Positions 42,817 through 52,738 of a DNA stretch of 64,000 nt are shown here, piece after piece. Location: the NCBI RefSeq assembly GCF_032813545.1, contig NZ_CP136520.1, forward strand, positions 3,776,001-3,840,000, given 5' to 3'. Each line of letters opens with the position of its first letter. Within the stretch, counting starts at the first letter, position 1. This DNA is from Nodosilinea sp. E11 (GTDB taxonomy: Bacteria > Cyanobacteriota > Cyanobacteriia > Phormidesmidales > Phormidesmidaceae). Under the pieces are notes generated by a model. The model did no database searches, had not been told where the DNA came from, and saw only the letters and a program-made list of their open reading frames with translations. The position numbers were made by a program, and so were the translations under genes.

Positions 42817-44121
42817 ATGATTCGCGAAGTCTTCATGCCTGCCCTGAGTTCAACTATGACCGAAGGCAAGATTGTGTCTTGGGTCAAAGCCCCCGGTGAC
42901 AAGGTTGAAAAGGGCGAGACGGTGGTCATTGTCGAATCGGACAAGGCCGACATGGACGTAGAGTCCTTCCACGAGGGTATTTTGGCGGCCATTGTGGTGG
43001 AGGCCGGGGGTACAGCTCCGGTGGGTGAGGCGATCGCGCTTTTGGCTGAAACCGAAGCCGAGGTCGAGGCCGCGAAGCAGCAAGCCGCCGCTAAAGCTAG
43101 TAATGCCGGTGGGGAAGCTGCCCCTGCCGCTGCTGCCCCTGTGGCGGTAGCTGAAGCTCCTGCCCCCGCTACCCAAAATGGTTCAACCTCTACGGGCAGT
43201 CCCAGCGGACGGGTGGTTATCTCTCCCCGCGCCCGCAAGCTGGCCAAAGATCTCAAGGTAGACCTGTCTACCCTACAAGGCAGTGGCCCCCACGGCCGCA
43301 TTGTCGCTCAAGATGTTGAACTGGCGGCAGGCAAAACCCCGACCCCAACGGCTAGCTCGGCCCCCGTCGCCCCCGCTCCTGCCGCTGCTTCAATGCCTGT
43401 CGCCCCGACCCCTGCCGCTGCTGCCCCAGCCCCCAGTGCTGCACCCCTGGGCCAGATGGTGCCCTTCAACACCCTTCAGCAGGCTGTTGTACGCAATATG
43501 GCGGCTAGTCTGGCGGTGCCTACCTTCCACGTGGGCTACACCATTACCACCGATGCTCTAGATGGGCTCTATAAGCAAATCAAGTCTAAGGGCGTGACCA
43601 TGACCGGGCTTTTGGCCAAGGCCGTGGCTGTCACGTTGCAAAAGCACCCCCTACTCAATGCGGGCTACACCGACCAGGGTATTCAGTACCGCTCGGGCAT
43701 CAATATTGCTGTAGCCGTGGCGATGGAAGGTGGCGGGCTGATCACCCCTGTGCTCAAAAATGCTGATCAGTCCGATATTTATTCCCTCTCGCGGACCTGG
43801 GCCGATCTGGTGGCGCGATCGCGCTCCAAGCAGCTGCAGCCCGATGAGTACAATTCCGGCACCTTTACCCTGTCGAACCTGGGCATGTTTGGCGTCGATC
43901 GCTTTGATGCCATTTTGCCCCCAGGTCAAGGGTCAATTTTGGCGATCGGAGCCTCTCGCCCTACGGTGGTCGCCACCGCCGATGGCTTGATGGGCGTGAA
44001 GCGTCAGATGCAGGTCAATATCACCTGTGATCACCGCATCATCTACGGAGCCGATGCTGCCGCCTTCCTGAAAGATCTAGCTAACGTGATTGAGAACAAT
44101 CCCCAGTCGCTGACCCTGTAG
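42817..44121 (+). CDS. pdhC: Pyruvate dehydrogenase E2 (dihydrolipoamide acetyltransferase)
   Basis: The 434-residue E2 subunit moves acetyl groups to CoA. The N-terminal lipoyl domain has the lipoylated lysine in ESDKADMD (Lys43). Ala/Pro-rich linkers, the E1/E3-binding domain (about 130-165) and the acetyltransferase core follow, with the catalytic DHRIIYG (His406). With a single lipoyl domain it matches cyanobacterial and plastid E2. It overlaps nothing but is only three bases from the amidase gene downstream. Confidence 0.95.
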   Translation: MIREVFMPALSSTMTEGKIVSWVKAPGDKVEKGETVVIVESDKADMDVESFHEGILAAIVVEAGGTAPVGEAIALLAETEAEVEAAKQQAAAKASNAGGEAAPAAAAPVAVAEAPAPATQNGSTSTGSPSGRVVISPRARKLAKDLKVDLSTLQGSGPHGRIVAQDVELAAGKTPTPTASSAPVAPAPAAASMPVAPTPAAAAPAPSAAPLGQMVPFNTLQQAVVRNMAASLAVPTFHVGYTITTDALDGLYKQIKSKGVTMTGLLAKAVAVTLQKHPLLNAGYTDQGIQYRSGINIAVAVAMEGGGLITPVLKNADQSDIYSLSRTWADLVARSRSKQLQPDEYNSGTFTLSNLGMFGVDRFDAILPPGQGSILAIGASRPTVVATADGLMGVKRQMQVNITCDHRIIYGADAAAFLKDLANVIENNPQSLTL

Positions 44122-44123
44122 CT

Positions 44124-45584
44124 ATGAATTCAGTCGACCTGGCCTTCTTGCCCGCCCTCGAACAAGCCCGGCTGATTCGCAGTAAAGAAATCTCGCCGCT
44201 AGAACTCACAGAAGTGTATCTAGAGCGGATTGGGCGGCTTAACCCAGCTCTCGGGGCCTACGTCACGGTGATGGCAGACCAGGCCTTAGCCGATGCTAGG
44301 GCCAAAACCGAGCATTTGGTCAGCAACCCCGATGACCTGCCGCCCCTGTTTGGGGTCACCGTGTCGGTCAAGGACCTAAACCCCGTCGAGGGGGTAGCTT
44401 GTGCCTATGGCATCAAGGCGGCCTGCGATCGCATTGCCGATCAAGACGACTACATTGTCAGTAAGCTGCGCCAGGCCGGCATGGTCATTTTGGGCAAAAC
44501 GGCCACCTCCCAGCTGGGATCGCTGCCCTATACCGAGCCACCGGGCTTTCCCCCCGCCCGCAACCCCTGGAATTTAGACTACACGCCCGGCGGCTCTAGC
44601 GGCGGCGGTGCGGCAGCTTTAGCCGCTGGGCTATGTGCTCTATCCCAGGGGTCTGACGGCGGCGGTTCGCTGCGCGGACCAGCCTTTTGCTGTGGGTTGG
44701 TGGGCCTGAAGGCCTCTCGCGGGCGAATTAGCTTTTCTCCGGTGGGAGAGCGATTGAGCGGGCTGGCAGCCAATGGCCCCCTGGGGCGCACTGTGGCTGA
44801 CACTGCGGCCCTCTTAGATGTTCTCAGCGGCTACGAAGTGGGCGACCCCTACTGGCTGCCCGACCCAGACCCTTCCTTCCTGGACGGCTTGCACACCCCG
44901 CTGAAGCCCCTGCGCATTGGCTATGTCACTCGCCTCGACCCTATTGGCGAGATTCACCCAGTCTGTCGTCAGGCTATCTACGAAACGGTGCAGAAGGTCG
45001 AAGACCTGGGCCACACGGCTGAGGAAGTTAGTTTTCCCAACCTGGCAGATCTGATTGAGCCCTTCACGGTGCTGTGGGAATGTGTCATTGCCGAGGTGGG
45101 AGTGCCCTTTGTGGTGCTAGAGAAGATGAACCGCTGGCTCTACTGGCGGGCCTGGCGCATTAATAGTGGCGCTTACCTGCGGGCGGTGGCCAAGCTTCAG
45201 CGGGTGGCGCGGCAGATTGTGCAGTTTTGCCAGCCCTACGACGTGCTGCTAATGCCGGTATATATGCATCCGGTCATCAAAGTCGGTGCCTGGAAAGGAC
45301 TGCGATCGCCCAAAATTCTCGACAATGTGATCAACTGGGTGGCTCCCTGCCCACCCTTCAACGCCAGCGGTCAACCCGCTCTGGCCATACCCACTGGCTT
45401 TGACCCCAACGGCGTACCGGTGGGGGTGCAGCTGGTGGGCCGCCCCGCCGCTGAGGCGACAATCTTAGCCCTGGCGGCTCAGCTAGAGCAGGCTAGCCCC
45501 TGGAGCCATCAGCGACCGGCTTTTGCCACTGATCCCCCGCCTACATCCGATACCACCAAACTACTCATACCAAAGCCTGGTTAG
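44124..45584 (+). CDS. Amidase-signature family hydrolase
   Basis: The 486-residue enzyme has the Ser-cisSer-Lys triad of the amidase family: Lys83 in VSVKDLNP, Ser158 in GGSSGGG and Ser182 in GGGSLRGPAFCCG. The order and spacing resemble GatA and fatty-acid or indole-acetamide amidases, but no gatB or gatC adjoins. The last residue of the GGSSGG(S) box is Gly, as in other non-GatA amidases. It starts three bases after the pdhC stop, so the two are cotranscribed. The substrate is unknown. Confidence 0.92.
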   Translation: MNSVDLAFLPALEQARLIRSKEISPLELTEVYLERIGRLNPALGAYVTVMADQALADARAKTEHLVSNPDDLPPLFGVTVSVKDLNPVEGVACAYGIKAACDRIADQDDYIVSKLRQAGMVILGKTATSQLGSLPYTEPPGFPPARNPWNLDYTPGGSSGGGAAALAAGLCALSQGSDGGGSLRGPAFCCGLVGLKASRGRISFSPVGERLSGLAANGPLGRTVADTAALLDVLSGYEVGDPYWLPDPDPSFLDGLHTPLKPLRIGYVTRLDPIGEIHPVCRQAIYETVQKVEDLGHTAEEVSFPNLADLIEPFTVLWECVIAEVGVPFVVLEKMNRWLYWRAWRINSGAYLRAVAKLQRVARQIVQFCQPYDVLLMPVYMHPVIKVGAWKGLRSPKILDNVINWVAPCPPFNASGQPALAIPTGFDPNGVPVGVQLVGRPAAEATILALAAQLEQASPWSHQRPAFATDPPPTSDTTKLLIPKPG

Positions 45585-45809
45585 CTACCCCCGGTTCAGC
45601 AGGACGCATGCCATGCGCTCCTGCGGGTTGGTCTTTTGAGAAGCGGGGTTTTGTGAATTGGATTTGGTATGGGACCAAGCTTTTAGAGGGGATGGCGATT
45701 TATCGCCTTTAAAACTAACCAGGGCCGCGATCGCGCCGAGCAAACTGGCTAGATCGAGACCCTGGTTTAGCGGTATTGCACCGGGCTACGGTGCCCACCT
45801 GGACAAAAT

Positions 45810-46355
45810 CTACGCCTTGGATGCCGGCTCGAATTTGTGGGCGTGGTCTTGCAGCAGTGAGCTCACCTGGCTGAGCACATTCTCGCCACCCTTCTTTTGA
45901 ATGGTCTGGCGCTCAGGGTAGAAGTCAGGTTGGTCAAGGTTGCGGGAAATCGCCTGCTGCACCTGGGTCGCGATCAGATCAGATAGCTCACCTCGGGCAT
46001 TTTCGCGCTGGAAGTTGGCCCCTTCTTCGGTGGTGGCGTACAGGGGCGGTAGCCGGTTGAGGGCATAGGCCGCAATGTCGCCTAGATCTAAAGTTTTGTC
46101 CGAGTTAGATTCAATTTCGGCTACCCGTGAGATGGCCTCGGTGAGCACCAGTTCTTCCATGACGTTGATGAACTGTTTGCGGGGTACTGCCACAACTTCG
46201 CCAGTTAGCAGCGCGCCCATGAGGCGATCGAGGGCCATGTATTCTTCAATGGAAAGCTCAGCGGCGGTGTCGCAGATGCGGCCGACTTCAGCTTCCATGG
46301 CAGGGGTCAGGTAGCCGTCTTGCAGGGCTTGTTCAACAATTTTTTCGATAGTCAT
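45810..46355 (-). CDS. ComFB family protein
   Basis: The 181-residue protein has the ComFB-like core: MEELVLTEAISRV, then a Leu/Pro-rich LDLGDIAAYALNRLPPLYATTEEG, preceded by an extra N-terminal helical part. ComFB proteins of cyanobacteria have been described as receptors of cyclic dinucleotides that influence pili and DNA uptake, whereas Bacillus ComFB has no clear role. It lies downstream of hfq on the same strand. The last 30 residues look unstructured. Confidence 0.85.
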   Translation of the reverse strand: MTIEKIVEQALQDGYLTPAMEAEVGRICDTAAELSIEEYMALDRLMGALLTGEVVAVPRKQFINVMEELVLTEAISRVAEIESNSDKTLDLGDIAAYALNRLPPLYATTEEGANFQRENARGELSDLIATQVQQAISRNLDQPDFYPERQTIQKKGGENVLSQVSSLLQDHAHKFEPASKA

Positions 46356-46463
46356 TTGGCCAAACGCTCCATAAAACTGGCGGATTAACGGCTTTACTGA
46401 AATCTGGGGGGCTGGAAGATTAACTGGGGTAAGTATCCACCTGGGTTTAGTGTGCCCCGATCA

Positions 46464-46503
46464 CCTAGGCAGACGACAGGCAAAGATGTAAAGACTGCTT
46501 AGG
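46464..46503 (-). promoter_or_regulatory. Weak hairpin between hfq and comFB
   Basis: CCTAGGCAG and CTGCTTAGG form a 9-bp stem with one G-U pair and a 22-nt loop, 15 bp after the hfq stop on the minus strand. No poly-T follows; it may be a processing or partial termination element. Confidence 0.35.
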
Positions 46504-46517
46504 GGCAGCATGGCAAA

Positions 46518-46730
46518 CTACGAATATTTGAGGAAGCCAATGGCCTGCTTCCAAATTTGGTGCTTGCTCTGATCATCGGTTTCTACGCAGATGCATTGGG
46601 GATCTTGCCAAACGACCCGACCAGAGATGAGGTCGCCAGTGATGAGTTTGACGTCAACGGTAGATTTGTCTCGAATCAGGGTTTGAACCTGTCGAACGCT
46701 CGGGAAACCAGTGGCAAACTCTTGGGACAT
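46518..46730 (-). CDS. hfq: Hfq-like Sm-fold protein (cyanobacterial type)
   Basis: The 70-residue Sm-fold protein is of the divergent cyanobacterial type, with GDLISGRVVWQDPQCICVETDDQSKHQIWKQAIGFL. Residues for poly-U binding differ from the enterobacterial protein. In Synechocystis, Hfq is needed for type IV pilus function and binds the pilus ATPase rather than acting as a general sRNA chaperone. It is divergent from dapF, a neighbourhood I recall from other cyanobacteria. Confidence 0.92.
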   Translation of the reverse strand: MSQEFATGFPSVRQVQTLIRDKSTVDVKLITGDLISGRVVWQDPQCICVETDDQSKHQIWKQAIGFLKYS

Positions 46731-46928
46731 GGCATTAGATCAGTAAACTCATGCTGGTCTTACGGTACCCTGTTCTTTCGGCTTAGGCGACAGGTTGGGG
46801 AGAATTTGTTGAGCAAAGTGCATCGGTGAGGCAGGGGATGGTGATCAGTCGATGGTCATGTCTCCGGGCCTGCCCATCTACCCAATTTGGTCGATAATTA
46901 AAGTCTACTCATTCAGCATCGGCGCACT

Positions 46929-47774
46929 ATGGAATTTAGCAAGTACCACGGTCTGGGCAACGACTTTATCTTGGTGGACAATCGCCATCAGTCAGAGCCG
47001 GTGCTCTCTCCTGAGCAGGCGGCGGCTTGGTGCGATCGCCACTTTGGCATTGGTGCTGACGGAGTGATCTTTGCGCTGCCAGGGCAGGGAGGCACCGACT
47101 ACACCATGCGCATCTACAATTCTGATGGCTCAGAGCCGGAGATGTGCGGCAATGGTATTCGCTGTCTGGCCAAATTCTTAGAAACCCTAGAGACGGCTGA
47201 CGGCAGCACCCCCCAGGCCCCCCACACCTACCGAATTCACACGCTGGCGGGGCTAATTTCACCGACCCTTCAGCCCGATGGTCAAGTCACGGTAGACATG
47301 GGACCGCCCCATCTGTTGGCCAAAGACATTCCGACTACCCTGGCGGCGGCTGAGGAAAAGGTCGTGGGTGTACCTCTGACCGTGGCTGATCAAACCTGGT
47401 CGGTCACCTGCGTCAGCATGGGCAACCCCCACTGCATCACTTTTGTCGATGAGGTGGCGACCATTTCCCTAGAAGCTATCGGGCCGCAATTTGAGCACCA
47501 TGAGGCGTTTCCCCAACGCATCAACACTGAGTTCATTCAGGTGGTGCGGCCTGACTATCTCAAGATGCGGGTCTGGGAGCGGGGGGCTGGCATTACGCTC
47601 GCCTGCGGTACTGGAGCCTGCGCGTCGCTGGTGGCCGGGGTGCTGAGTGGGGTATGCGATCGCGCCGCTACCGTAGAGCTCCCCGGTGGCCCCCTGCATA
47701 TTGAATGGTCTGCCGCCGACAATCGCGTCTATATGACTGGCCCGGCAGAGCTGGTGTTTCAGGGGAGTCGGTAG
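46929..47774 (+). CDS. dapF: Diaminopimelate epimerase
   Basis: DapF converts L,L- to meso-diaminopimelate for lysine and peptidoglycan synthesis. The 281-residue protein has the two catalytic cysteines in EMCGNGIRC (Cys73) and [10 protein letters not shown] (Cys226) and the [11 protein letters not shown] opening. Length is normal. Divergent from hfq with a 198-bp shared upstream region. Confidence 0.97.
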   Translation: MEFSKYHGLGNDFILVDNRHQSEPVLSPEQAAAWCDRHFGIGADGVIFALPGQGGTDYTMRIYNSDGSEPEMCGNGIRCLAKFLETLETADGSTPQAPHTYRIHTLAGLISPTLQPDGQVTVDMGPPHLLAKDIPTTLAAAEEKVVGVPLTVADQTWSVTCVSMGNPHCITFVDEVATISLEAIGPQFEHHEAFPQRINTEFIQVVRPDYLKMRVWERGAGITLACGTGACASLVAGVLSGVCDRAATVELPGGPLHIEWSAADNRVYMTGPAELVFQGSR

Positions 47775-47787
47775 CGGGCGTATGGGG

Positions 47788-47863
47788 GCAGGTGTTGGGT
47801 GTCAGGTGTCAGGTGTCAGGAAATAGCCTGTTACCCGAAACCTGACACCCGAAACCCGGTTTC
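47788..47863. repeat. Heptamer repeat GGTGTCA and hairpin (family member B)
   Basis: GGTGTTGGGT is followed by three GGTGTCA heptamers and then, after a short loop, complementary ACCTGACACCC and CCCGAAACC units. It lies between convergent dapF and a HAD gene and can fold into a hairpin, perhaps serving as their shared terminator. It opens like the elements at 27606 and 52740. Confidence 0.7.
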
Positions 47864-47870
47864 TCGCGCT

Positions 47871-48521
47871 CTAGCGTTTTACTAAAATTCCCTGTAGTCC
47901 GGCGGCTTTGGCCCCTTCGAAATCGTCGGCTTTGCTGTCGCCCACGTGCCAGGCTTGACTGGCCTCGCAGCCATGCTTTTGTAGCGCTGTGGCAAAAATC
48001 AGCGGGTCGGGCTTGGCGGCTCCGGCCTCGGAGGAAATTGTGATCGAGCTGAAATAGTTGATCAAATCGAGGGCTTCGAGCACGGCGTATAGCCGGGTGT
48101 CGAAGTTAGAAATAACGCCTAGAGCAATGCCCCGCCGCCGCCACCGCTCTAGGGCTGGTGGAACGTCGGGGTACAGTACCCAGGGTGTGGCTGTGGCAAA
48201 GTGAGCGTAGAGGTCGGCAAAGAAACTGTCGAAGTCGACAAAGCGATCGAGCACCCCAGCACTGCTGAAGGTCTGCTGGGCCAGCACCCGCCACCACAGA
48301 TACTCCTGCTCGGGCACCGTGGCTGGGTCACTACCGGGAAAGGCCATCTCTGGGGCAGCCTTAAACGTGCGAAAAAAGGCTTGGTTGAGAGTTGTTGGGT
48401 CGGCAATTACGCCGTAGTGCTGGGCTAAGTCAGCATAGATTTCACCAACGCTGCCCGCCACCCCAAACAGTGTGCCAACCGCATCTAAAAAAATGACCTT
48501 AGGTTGAGGTGTATTGGCCAT
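47871..48521 (-). CDS. HAD-superfamily hydrolase
   Basis: The 216-residue phosphatase-like protein has IFLDAVGTLFG, where the second Asp of the usual DxD is replaced by Val (D-A-V-G-T). The segment VISNFD, Lys in KPDPLIF and HVGDSKADDFEGAK are normal. Loss of the second Asp, the usual acid/base, occurs in some dehalogenase-like or inactive HADs, so activity is uncertain. The neighbour upstream is gcvP. Confidence 0.85.
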   Translation of the reverse strand: MANTPQPKVIFLDAVGTLFGVAGSVGEIYADLAQHYGVIADPTTLNQAFFRTFKAAPEMAFPGSDPATVPEQEYLWWRVLAQQTFSSAGVLDRFVDFDSFFADLYAHFATATPWVLYPDVPPALERWRRRGIALGVISNFDTRLYAVLEALDLINYFSSITISSEAGAAKPDPLIFATALQKHGCEASQAWHVGDSKADDFEGAKAAGLQGILVKR

Positions 48522-48549
48522 TGGGGATACCGTCGCAAAAAAATCAACA

Positions 48550-48626
48550 GCTTTAGCTTAAAGGCAAAGCTACCGGTTGCAGCCTTTGCGGCATCTACAG
48601 AAACGATTTAAAGGCTGAGCTAAAGC
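48550..48626 (-). promoter_or_regulatory. Inverted repeat downstream of gcvP
   Basis: GCTTTAGCT (48550-48558) and AGCTAAAGC (48618-48626) enclose a further AAAGGC/GCCTTT pair (about 48560-48587). The structure lies 44-120 bp after the gcvP stop on the minus strand and before the HAD gene. It lacks a clear U-tract, so only a possible terminator or RNA-stability element. Confidence 0.4.
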
Positions 48627-48669
48627 GCCCTGAAAATGCCTCACCGTTGAACCCATGGCGGGCAGAGCC

Positions 48670-51636
48670 CTAGGCTTCCCCATAGGCATCCATGCCGATG
48701 CAAGAGCAGACGAGGTTGCGATCGCCGTAGGCCTGGTCAATCCGGTTGACGGCGGGCCAAAACTTAGCGCTGCGGGTAAACGGAGTAGGAAAGACAGCTT
48801 GCTCGCGGCTGTAGGGCCGGTTCCAGTCGGCGACTAGGTCAGCGACGGTATGGGGAGCGTGCTTGAGTGGGTTGTGGGTGCGATCGCTCTCACCCGCCTC
48901 AATGGCGCGAATCTCATCGCGAATGGCAATCATGGCGTCGCAGAAGCGATCGAGCTCTGCCTTAGACTCACTCTCTGTTGGTTCTACCATCAGCGTGCCC
49001 GCCACTGGCCACGACATCGTCGGTGGGTGAAAGCCGTAGTCGATGAGTCGCTTCGCCACGTCCTCCACGCCAATATCTGCCGATTTCTTAAAGGGTCGCA
49101 GGTCGAGAATACACTCGTGGGCCACCCGGCCATTTTGCCCGGTGTAAAGAATGTCGTAGTGCCCCGCTAGACGCTGGGCAATGTAGTTGGCGTTGAGAAT
49201 AGCGACCTCAGTCGCCTTGGTTAGCCCCGCTCCCCCCATCATGGCGATATACATCCATGAAATCGGCAGAATACTGGCGCTACCCCAGGGGGCCGACGTC
49301 ACCGCGCCAATGCCCTGGTCGCCGCCAACCCCCGCCACCAGGCTATGCCCCGGCAGATAGGGCACCAGGTGCGCCTTCACCCCAATGGGCCCCACCCCTG
49401 GCCCGCCGCCACCGTGGGGAATACAGAAGGTCTTGTGCAGGTTGAGGTGACAGACATCAGCTCCAAAGTCGGCGGGGCGACAGAGGCCCACCTGGGCGTT
49501 CATGTTGGCTCCATCCATATAGACCTGGCCACCGTGGGCGTGAATCGTGGCGCAGATTTCGGTAATGTCGGCCTCAAACACTCCGTGGGTAGAGGGGTAG
49601 GTGACCATCAGCGCTGCCAGGTTGGCGCTATGTTTTTCAGCTTTGGCTTGGAGGTCGGCTAGGTCGATGTTGCCATCCTCGTCACAAGCCACGGGAATCA
49701 CCTTCATGCCTGCCATCACGGCGCTGGCGGGGTTAGTGCCGTGGGCCGACTGAGGAATCAGACAGAGGTTGCGGTGATGGTCGCCCCGCTGCTGGTGATA
49801 TTCCCGGATGACTAGGAGACCGGTGTATTCTCCCTGCGCCCCGGCGTTGGGCTGAAGCGATACACCGTCAAAGCCGGTGATTTCTGCCAACCAGGCTTCT
49901 AGATCGGCAAACAGCTGGCGATAGCCCTGAACCTGTTCGGCTGGGGCAAAGGGGTGAATTTGCCCAAATTCTGGCCAGGTGACGGGCACCATCTCGGCGG
50001 TGGCGTTGAGCTTCATGGTGCAAGAGCCCAGCGGAATCATTGCTGTGGCCAGGGAGAGATCTTTAGTTTGCAGGCGATGCAGGTACCGCAGCATCTCGGT
50101 TTCAGAGTGGTAGCGGTGGAAGGTGGGGTGAGTGAGGTAGGGGGTGGTGCGGGTGAGGGACTGGGGGAGAGGGGGAGTGGGAGCGTGGGCGGGTGGATGG
50201 GTGGATGGGTTGCCGGTAAAGACGGTGATTAGGTCTTGGAGATCGCGCTCGGTGACGGTTTCGTCGAGGGCGACGATTAGGGTTTCGGCATCCAGTACAC
50301 GCAGGTTGATGCGGTGGTCGGTGGCGCGGGTGAGAATGGCGGCCTGGGCGTCGCCCACAGTTACCCGCAGCGTGTCGAAGGTGGGGGCTTGGCCCAGTTC
50401 AAAGCCAGCTTCAGAGAGGGCTGTGGCCAGGGTTTGGGTGTGGTGGTAAAGGCGGGCTGCGATCGCTCTCAGACCCTCTGGCCCGTGGTAAACCGCATAC
50501 ATGCTCGCCATAATGGCCAGCAGCACCTGGGCAGTGCAGATATTGCTGGTGGCCGCATCGCGGCGAATATGCTGCTCGCGGGTTTGCAGGGTGAGGCGCA
50601 GGGCGGGGTTGCCGTAGGTGTCTTTAGAGACGCCCACCAGCCGACCGGGCAGCTTGCGGGCAAAGCTGTTTCGCGTGGCAAAGAAGGCCGCATGGGGGCC
50701 ACCAAAGCCCAGGGGCACGCCAAACCGCTGGGTGTTGCCCACCACAATATCGGCCCCAAACTCGCCGGGAGGTCGCAGCAGGGTGAGGCTGAGCAGGTCA
50801 GCGGCAACGGTAACGAGGGTGTTGGCCGCGTGGGCTTGGGCGACAAAGTCTTCGTAGTCATAGATCGCCCCATCGGTGGCGGGGTATTGCAGTAGCACCC
50901 CAAAGACAGGGGTATCAAAGCTAAAGGCACGGTGATCGCTAACCATCACCTCGATGCCCAGGGGCAGGGCGCGGGTTTTGACCACGGCAATGGTTTGGGG
51001 GTGGCAGGCGCTAGAGACCCAGAAGGTGTTAGCGTCTTTCTGTTTGCGGGCGTTAAAGGCCAGGGTCATGGCCTCGGCGGCGGCGGTGCCTTCGTCTAGC
51101 AGAGACGCGTTGGCAATTTCCATCCCGGTTAAGTCGGTCACCAGGGTTTGATAGTTCAGCAGGGCCTCTAGCCGCCCCTGGGCAATTTCGGGCTGGTAGG
51201 GGGTGTATTGGGTGTACCAGCCGGGGTTCTCAAGGACGTTGCGCTGAATCACCGCTGGGGTCAGGGTGTTGGCGTAGCCCAGGCCCAGGTACGATCGCCA
51301 CACCTGATTTTGGGTAGCTAGGGCCTGGAGCGCCGCTAAGGCCGCCGCTTCGTCTAGCCCCTGGGGCAGATTTAGCGGCTGGGGTAGGCGGATCGCAGCG
51401 GGAACGGTGGCACTGATCAGATCGGCGAGGGAGGCGTATCCAAGGGCCTCTAGCATGGCGTTCGTGTCCTCTGCCGTTGGCCCCAGGTGGCGGGCGACAA
51501 AGGGGCTGAGGGGATCCGTCGAGTCTGAAGTTTGGGGAGGCTGGCTAGGGGGGCTTGTGTGCTTAGAGGCGGCCTCTGAGGCGGCCTCCGAGTCAGCGGA
51601 CTTTGGGGTGCTGGTCTGGGGAAAAAGTTGCGTCAT
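48670..51636 (-). CDS. gcvP: Glycine dehydrogenase (decarboxylating), P protein of the glycine cleavage system
   Basis: GcvP uses PLP to decarboxylate glycine and load the methylamine onto the H protein; in cyanobacteria this supports photorespiration. The 988-residue protein is the fused single-chain form with two PLP-enzyme-like halves. The PLP lysine is Lys735 in [16 protein letters not shown]. At the junction of the halves (about 474-495) is a Pro/Thr/His-rich stretch ([15 protein letters not shown]) encoded by octamer repeats. The first 40 residues are a Ser/Pro/Thr-rich extension. Confidence 0.96.
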   Translation of the reverse strand: MTQLFPQTSTPKSADSEAASEAASKHTSPPSQPPQTSDSTDPLSPFVARHLGPTAEDTNAMLEALGYASLADLISATVPAAIRLPQPLNLPQGLDEAAALAALQALATQNQVWRSYLGLGYANTLTPAVIQRNVLENPGWYTQYTPYQPEIAQGRLEALLNYQTLVTDLTGMEIANASLLDEGTAAAEAMTLAFNARKQKDANTFWVSSACHPQTIAVVKTRALPLGIEVMVSDHRAFSFDTPVFGVLLQYPATDGAIYDYEDFVAQAHAANTLVTVAADLLSLTLLRPPGEFGADIVVGNTQRFGVPLGFGGPHAAFFATRNSFARKLPGRLVGVSKDTYGNPALRLTLQTREQHIRRDAATSNICTAQVLLAIMASMYAVYHGPEGLRAIAARLYHHTQTLATALSEAGFELGQAPTFDTLRVTVGDAQAAILTRATDHRINLRVLDAETLIVALDETVTERDLQDLITVFTGNPSTHPPAHAPTPPLPQSLTRTTPYLTHPTFHRYHSETEMLRYLHRLQTKDLSLATAMIPLGSCTMKLNATAEMVPVTWPEFGQIHPFAPAEQVQGYRQLFADLEAWLAEITGFDGVSLQPNAGAQGEYTGLLVIREYHQQRGDHHRNLCLIPQSAHGTNPASAVMAGMKVIPVACDEDGNIDLADLQAKAEKHSANLAALMVTYPSTHGVFEADITEICATIHAHGGQVYMDGANMNAQVGLCRPADFGADVCHLNLHKTFCIPHGGGGPGVGPIGVKAHLVPYLPGHSLVAGVGGDQGIGAVTSAPWGSASILPISWMYIAMMGGAGLTKATEVAILNANYIAQRLAGHYDILYTGQNGRVAHECILDLRPFKKSADIGVEDVAKRLIDYGFHPPTMSWPVAGTLMVEPTESESKAELDRFCDAMIAIRDEIRAIEAGESDRTHNPLKHAPHTVADLVADWNRPYSREQAVFPTPFTRSAKFWPAVNRIDQAYGDRNLVCSCIGMDAYGEA
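50193..50210. repeat. GTGGATGG octamer microsatellite inside gcvP
   Basis: Two perfect GTGGATGG units plus partial units lie in the coding strand complement of gcvP and encode part of the Pro/His/Thr-rich interdomain linker. It is the same octamer as at 5896 and 31953. Confidence 0.7.
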
Positions 51637-51765
51637 ACCCGTCAGATAGCTCCAAAATCAATAGCTCGAACCCGTCGTAGACCAGCATACTGGGCTACCC
51701 ACCCTTCATATCTTGAAACATCTGGTGAAAATTTGCTGGGGTAGCTAGGCAAATTGTTGGCTGCT

Positions 51766-52659
51766 TTAGGTTAGCCGAGCCACAAAGGCGGCGATCGCCG
51801 CTGCCGTTGCCTCAGGCTTTTCCAAGTGGGGCACGTGGCCGCACTGGGCTACCCAGACTAGCTCGCAGTCGGCGATCGCCTGTTCAAACCGCCGCGCGTC
51901 TTTAGTGCCCAAGATCTTGTCCTGCTCACCCCAGACCACCAGGGTAGGGCAGGCAATCTGCGAAATTTTGGCGGTCAAAAAGTTGTAGCCCCCGCTTTTG
52001 GTGAAGGCAATCAGCGATTCTTTCCAGCCGGGGCACAGTAGGTGCAGGGCAGCGCACAGTTCGGCGTCGGCGGTGACAAAGGCTTTGTCGAAGTAGGCCT
52101 GGCGGCTAATGCTGCGCCGTACCCTAGGGTTGCGCAAAAAGGCCGTGGCCCAGCTATCGAGCGGCGGCACCATCAGGTTGCCCATGGCTGGCCCAGCGGC
52201 AAACCCGGCGGCGTCGATCAGCACCAGCCCAGCTACGGCATCGGGATAGGTGAGGGCAAAGTCGATGGCGGCGGCCCCGCCCATGGAGGCCCCCACCAGC
52301 ACCACAGGGCGGTTGATGTGCTGTTGCCAAAAGCTGTGCAGGTGAAGCTTGATTGCCCCAGGGGAGAGATCGGGGCTGAGGGTGCGATCGCTAAACCCAA
52401 ATCCCAATAAATCCAATGCCCAAGCGCGGGGGGCGAGCAGGGGCAGCAGGCGGCGAAACTCAAACAGCGAGCTGTCAAACCCGTGGATCAGCAGCAGCGG
52501 TGGTGAACTGGCGGCATCCTCGGCGGCCACGTAGGCTGTGGGAATGGGAGTCTCAATCAATGGAGTTTGGACGGACGCTAGCTGCACTCTCGTCGCTAGG
52601 TCGAGGGAGGTTGGTTCGCTCAGGGCAGCGGCAGCGGCAGGCAGCACAGACACAGTCAT
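51766..52659 (-). CDS. Alpha/beta-fold hydrolase
   Basis: The 297-residue protein has the oxyanion-loop HGFDSSLFEFR (His59), nucleophile elbow VGASMGG (Ser125), Asp in VWGEQDKILG (about 246) and His in QCGHVPHLEKPE (about 273), a complete triad. It belongs to the epoxide hydrolase/haloperoxidase-like group with a lid domain. No substrate can be inferred. It starts 130 bp downstream of gcvP. Confidence 0.9.
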   Translation of the reverse strand: MTVSVLPAAAAALSEPTSLDLATRVQLASVQTPLIETPIPTAYVAAEDAASSPPLLLIHGFDSSLFEFRRLLPLLAPRAWALDLLGFGFSDRTLSPDLSPGAIKLHLHSFWQQHINRPVVLVGASMGGAAAIDFALTYPDAVAGLVLIDAAGFAAGPAMGNLMVPPLDSWATAFLRNPRVRRSISRQAYFDKAFVTADAELCAALHLLCPGWKESLIAFTKSGGYNFLTAKISQIACPTLVVWGEQDKILGTKDARRFEQAIADCELVWVAQCGHVPHLEKPEATAAAIAAFVARLT

Positions 52660-52738
52660 AGCAGTTCAAACACAATCAAAGCCTGCTGCATATTCTCACA
52701 GATTTTTCACTGTAAGAGGACGTATGTGGGAGCGGTGG

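Noticed and set aside
45658-45900. 80-codon frame after the amidase gene
   Set aside because: Overlaps the 3' end of comFB and shows no homology-like features.
49954-50895. Frames on the plus strand within gcvP (92, 101 and 193 codons)
   Set aside because: Antisense to the conserved gcvP reading frame; compositional shadows.
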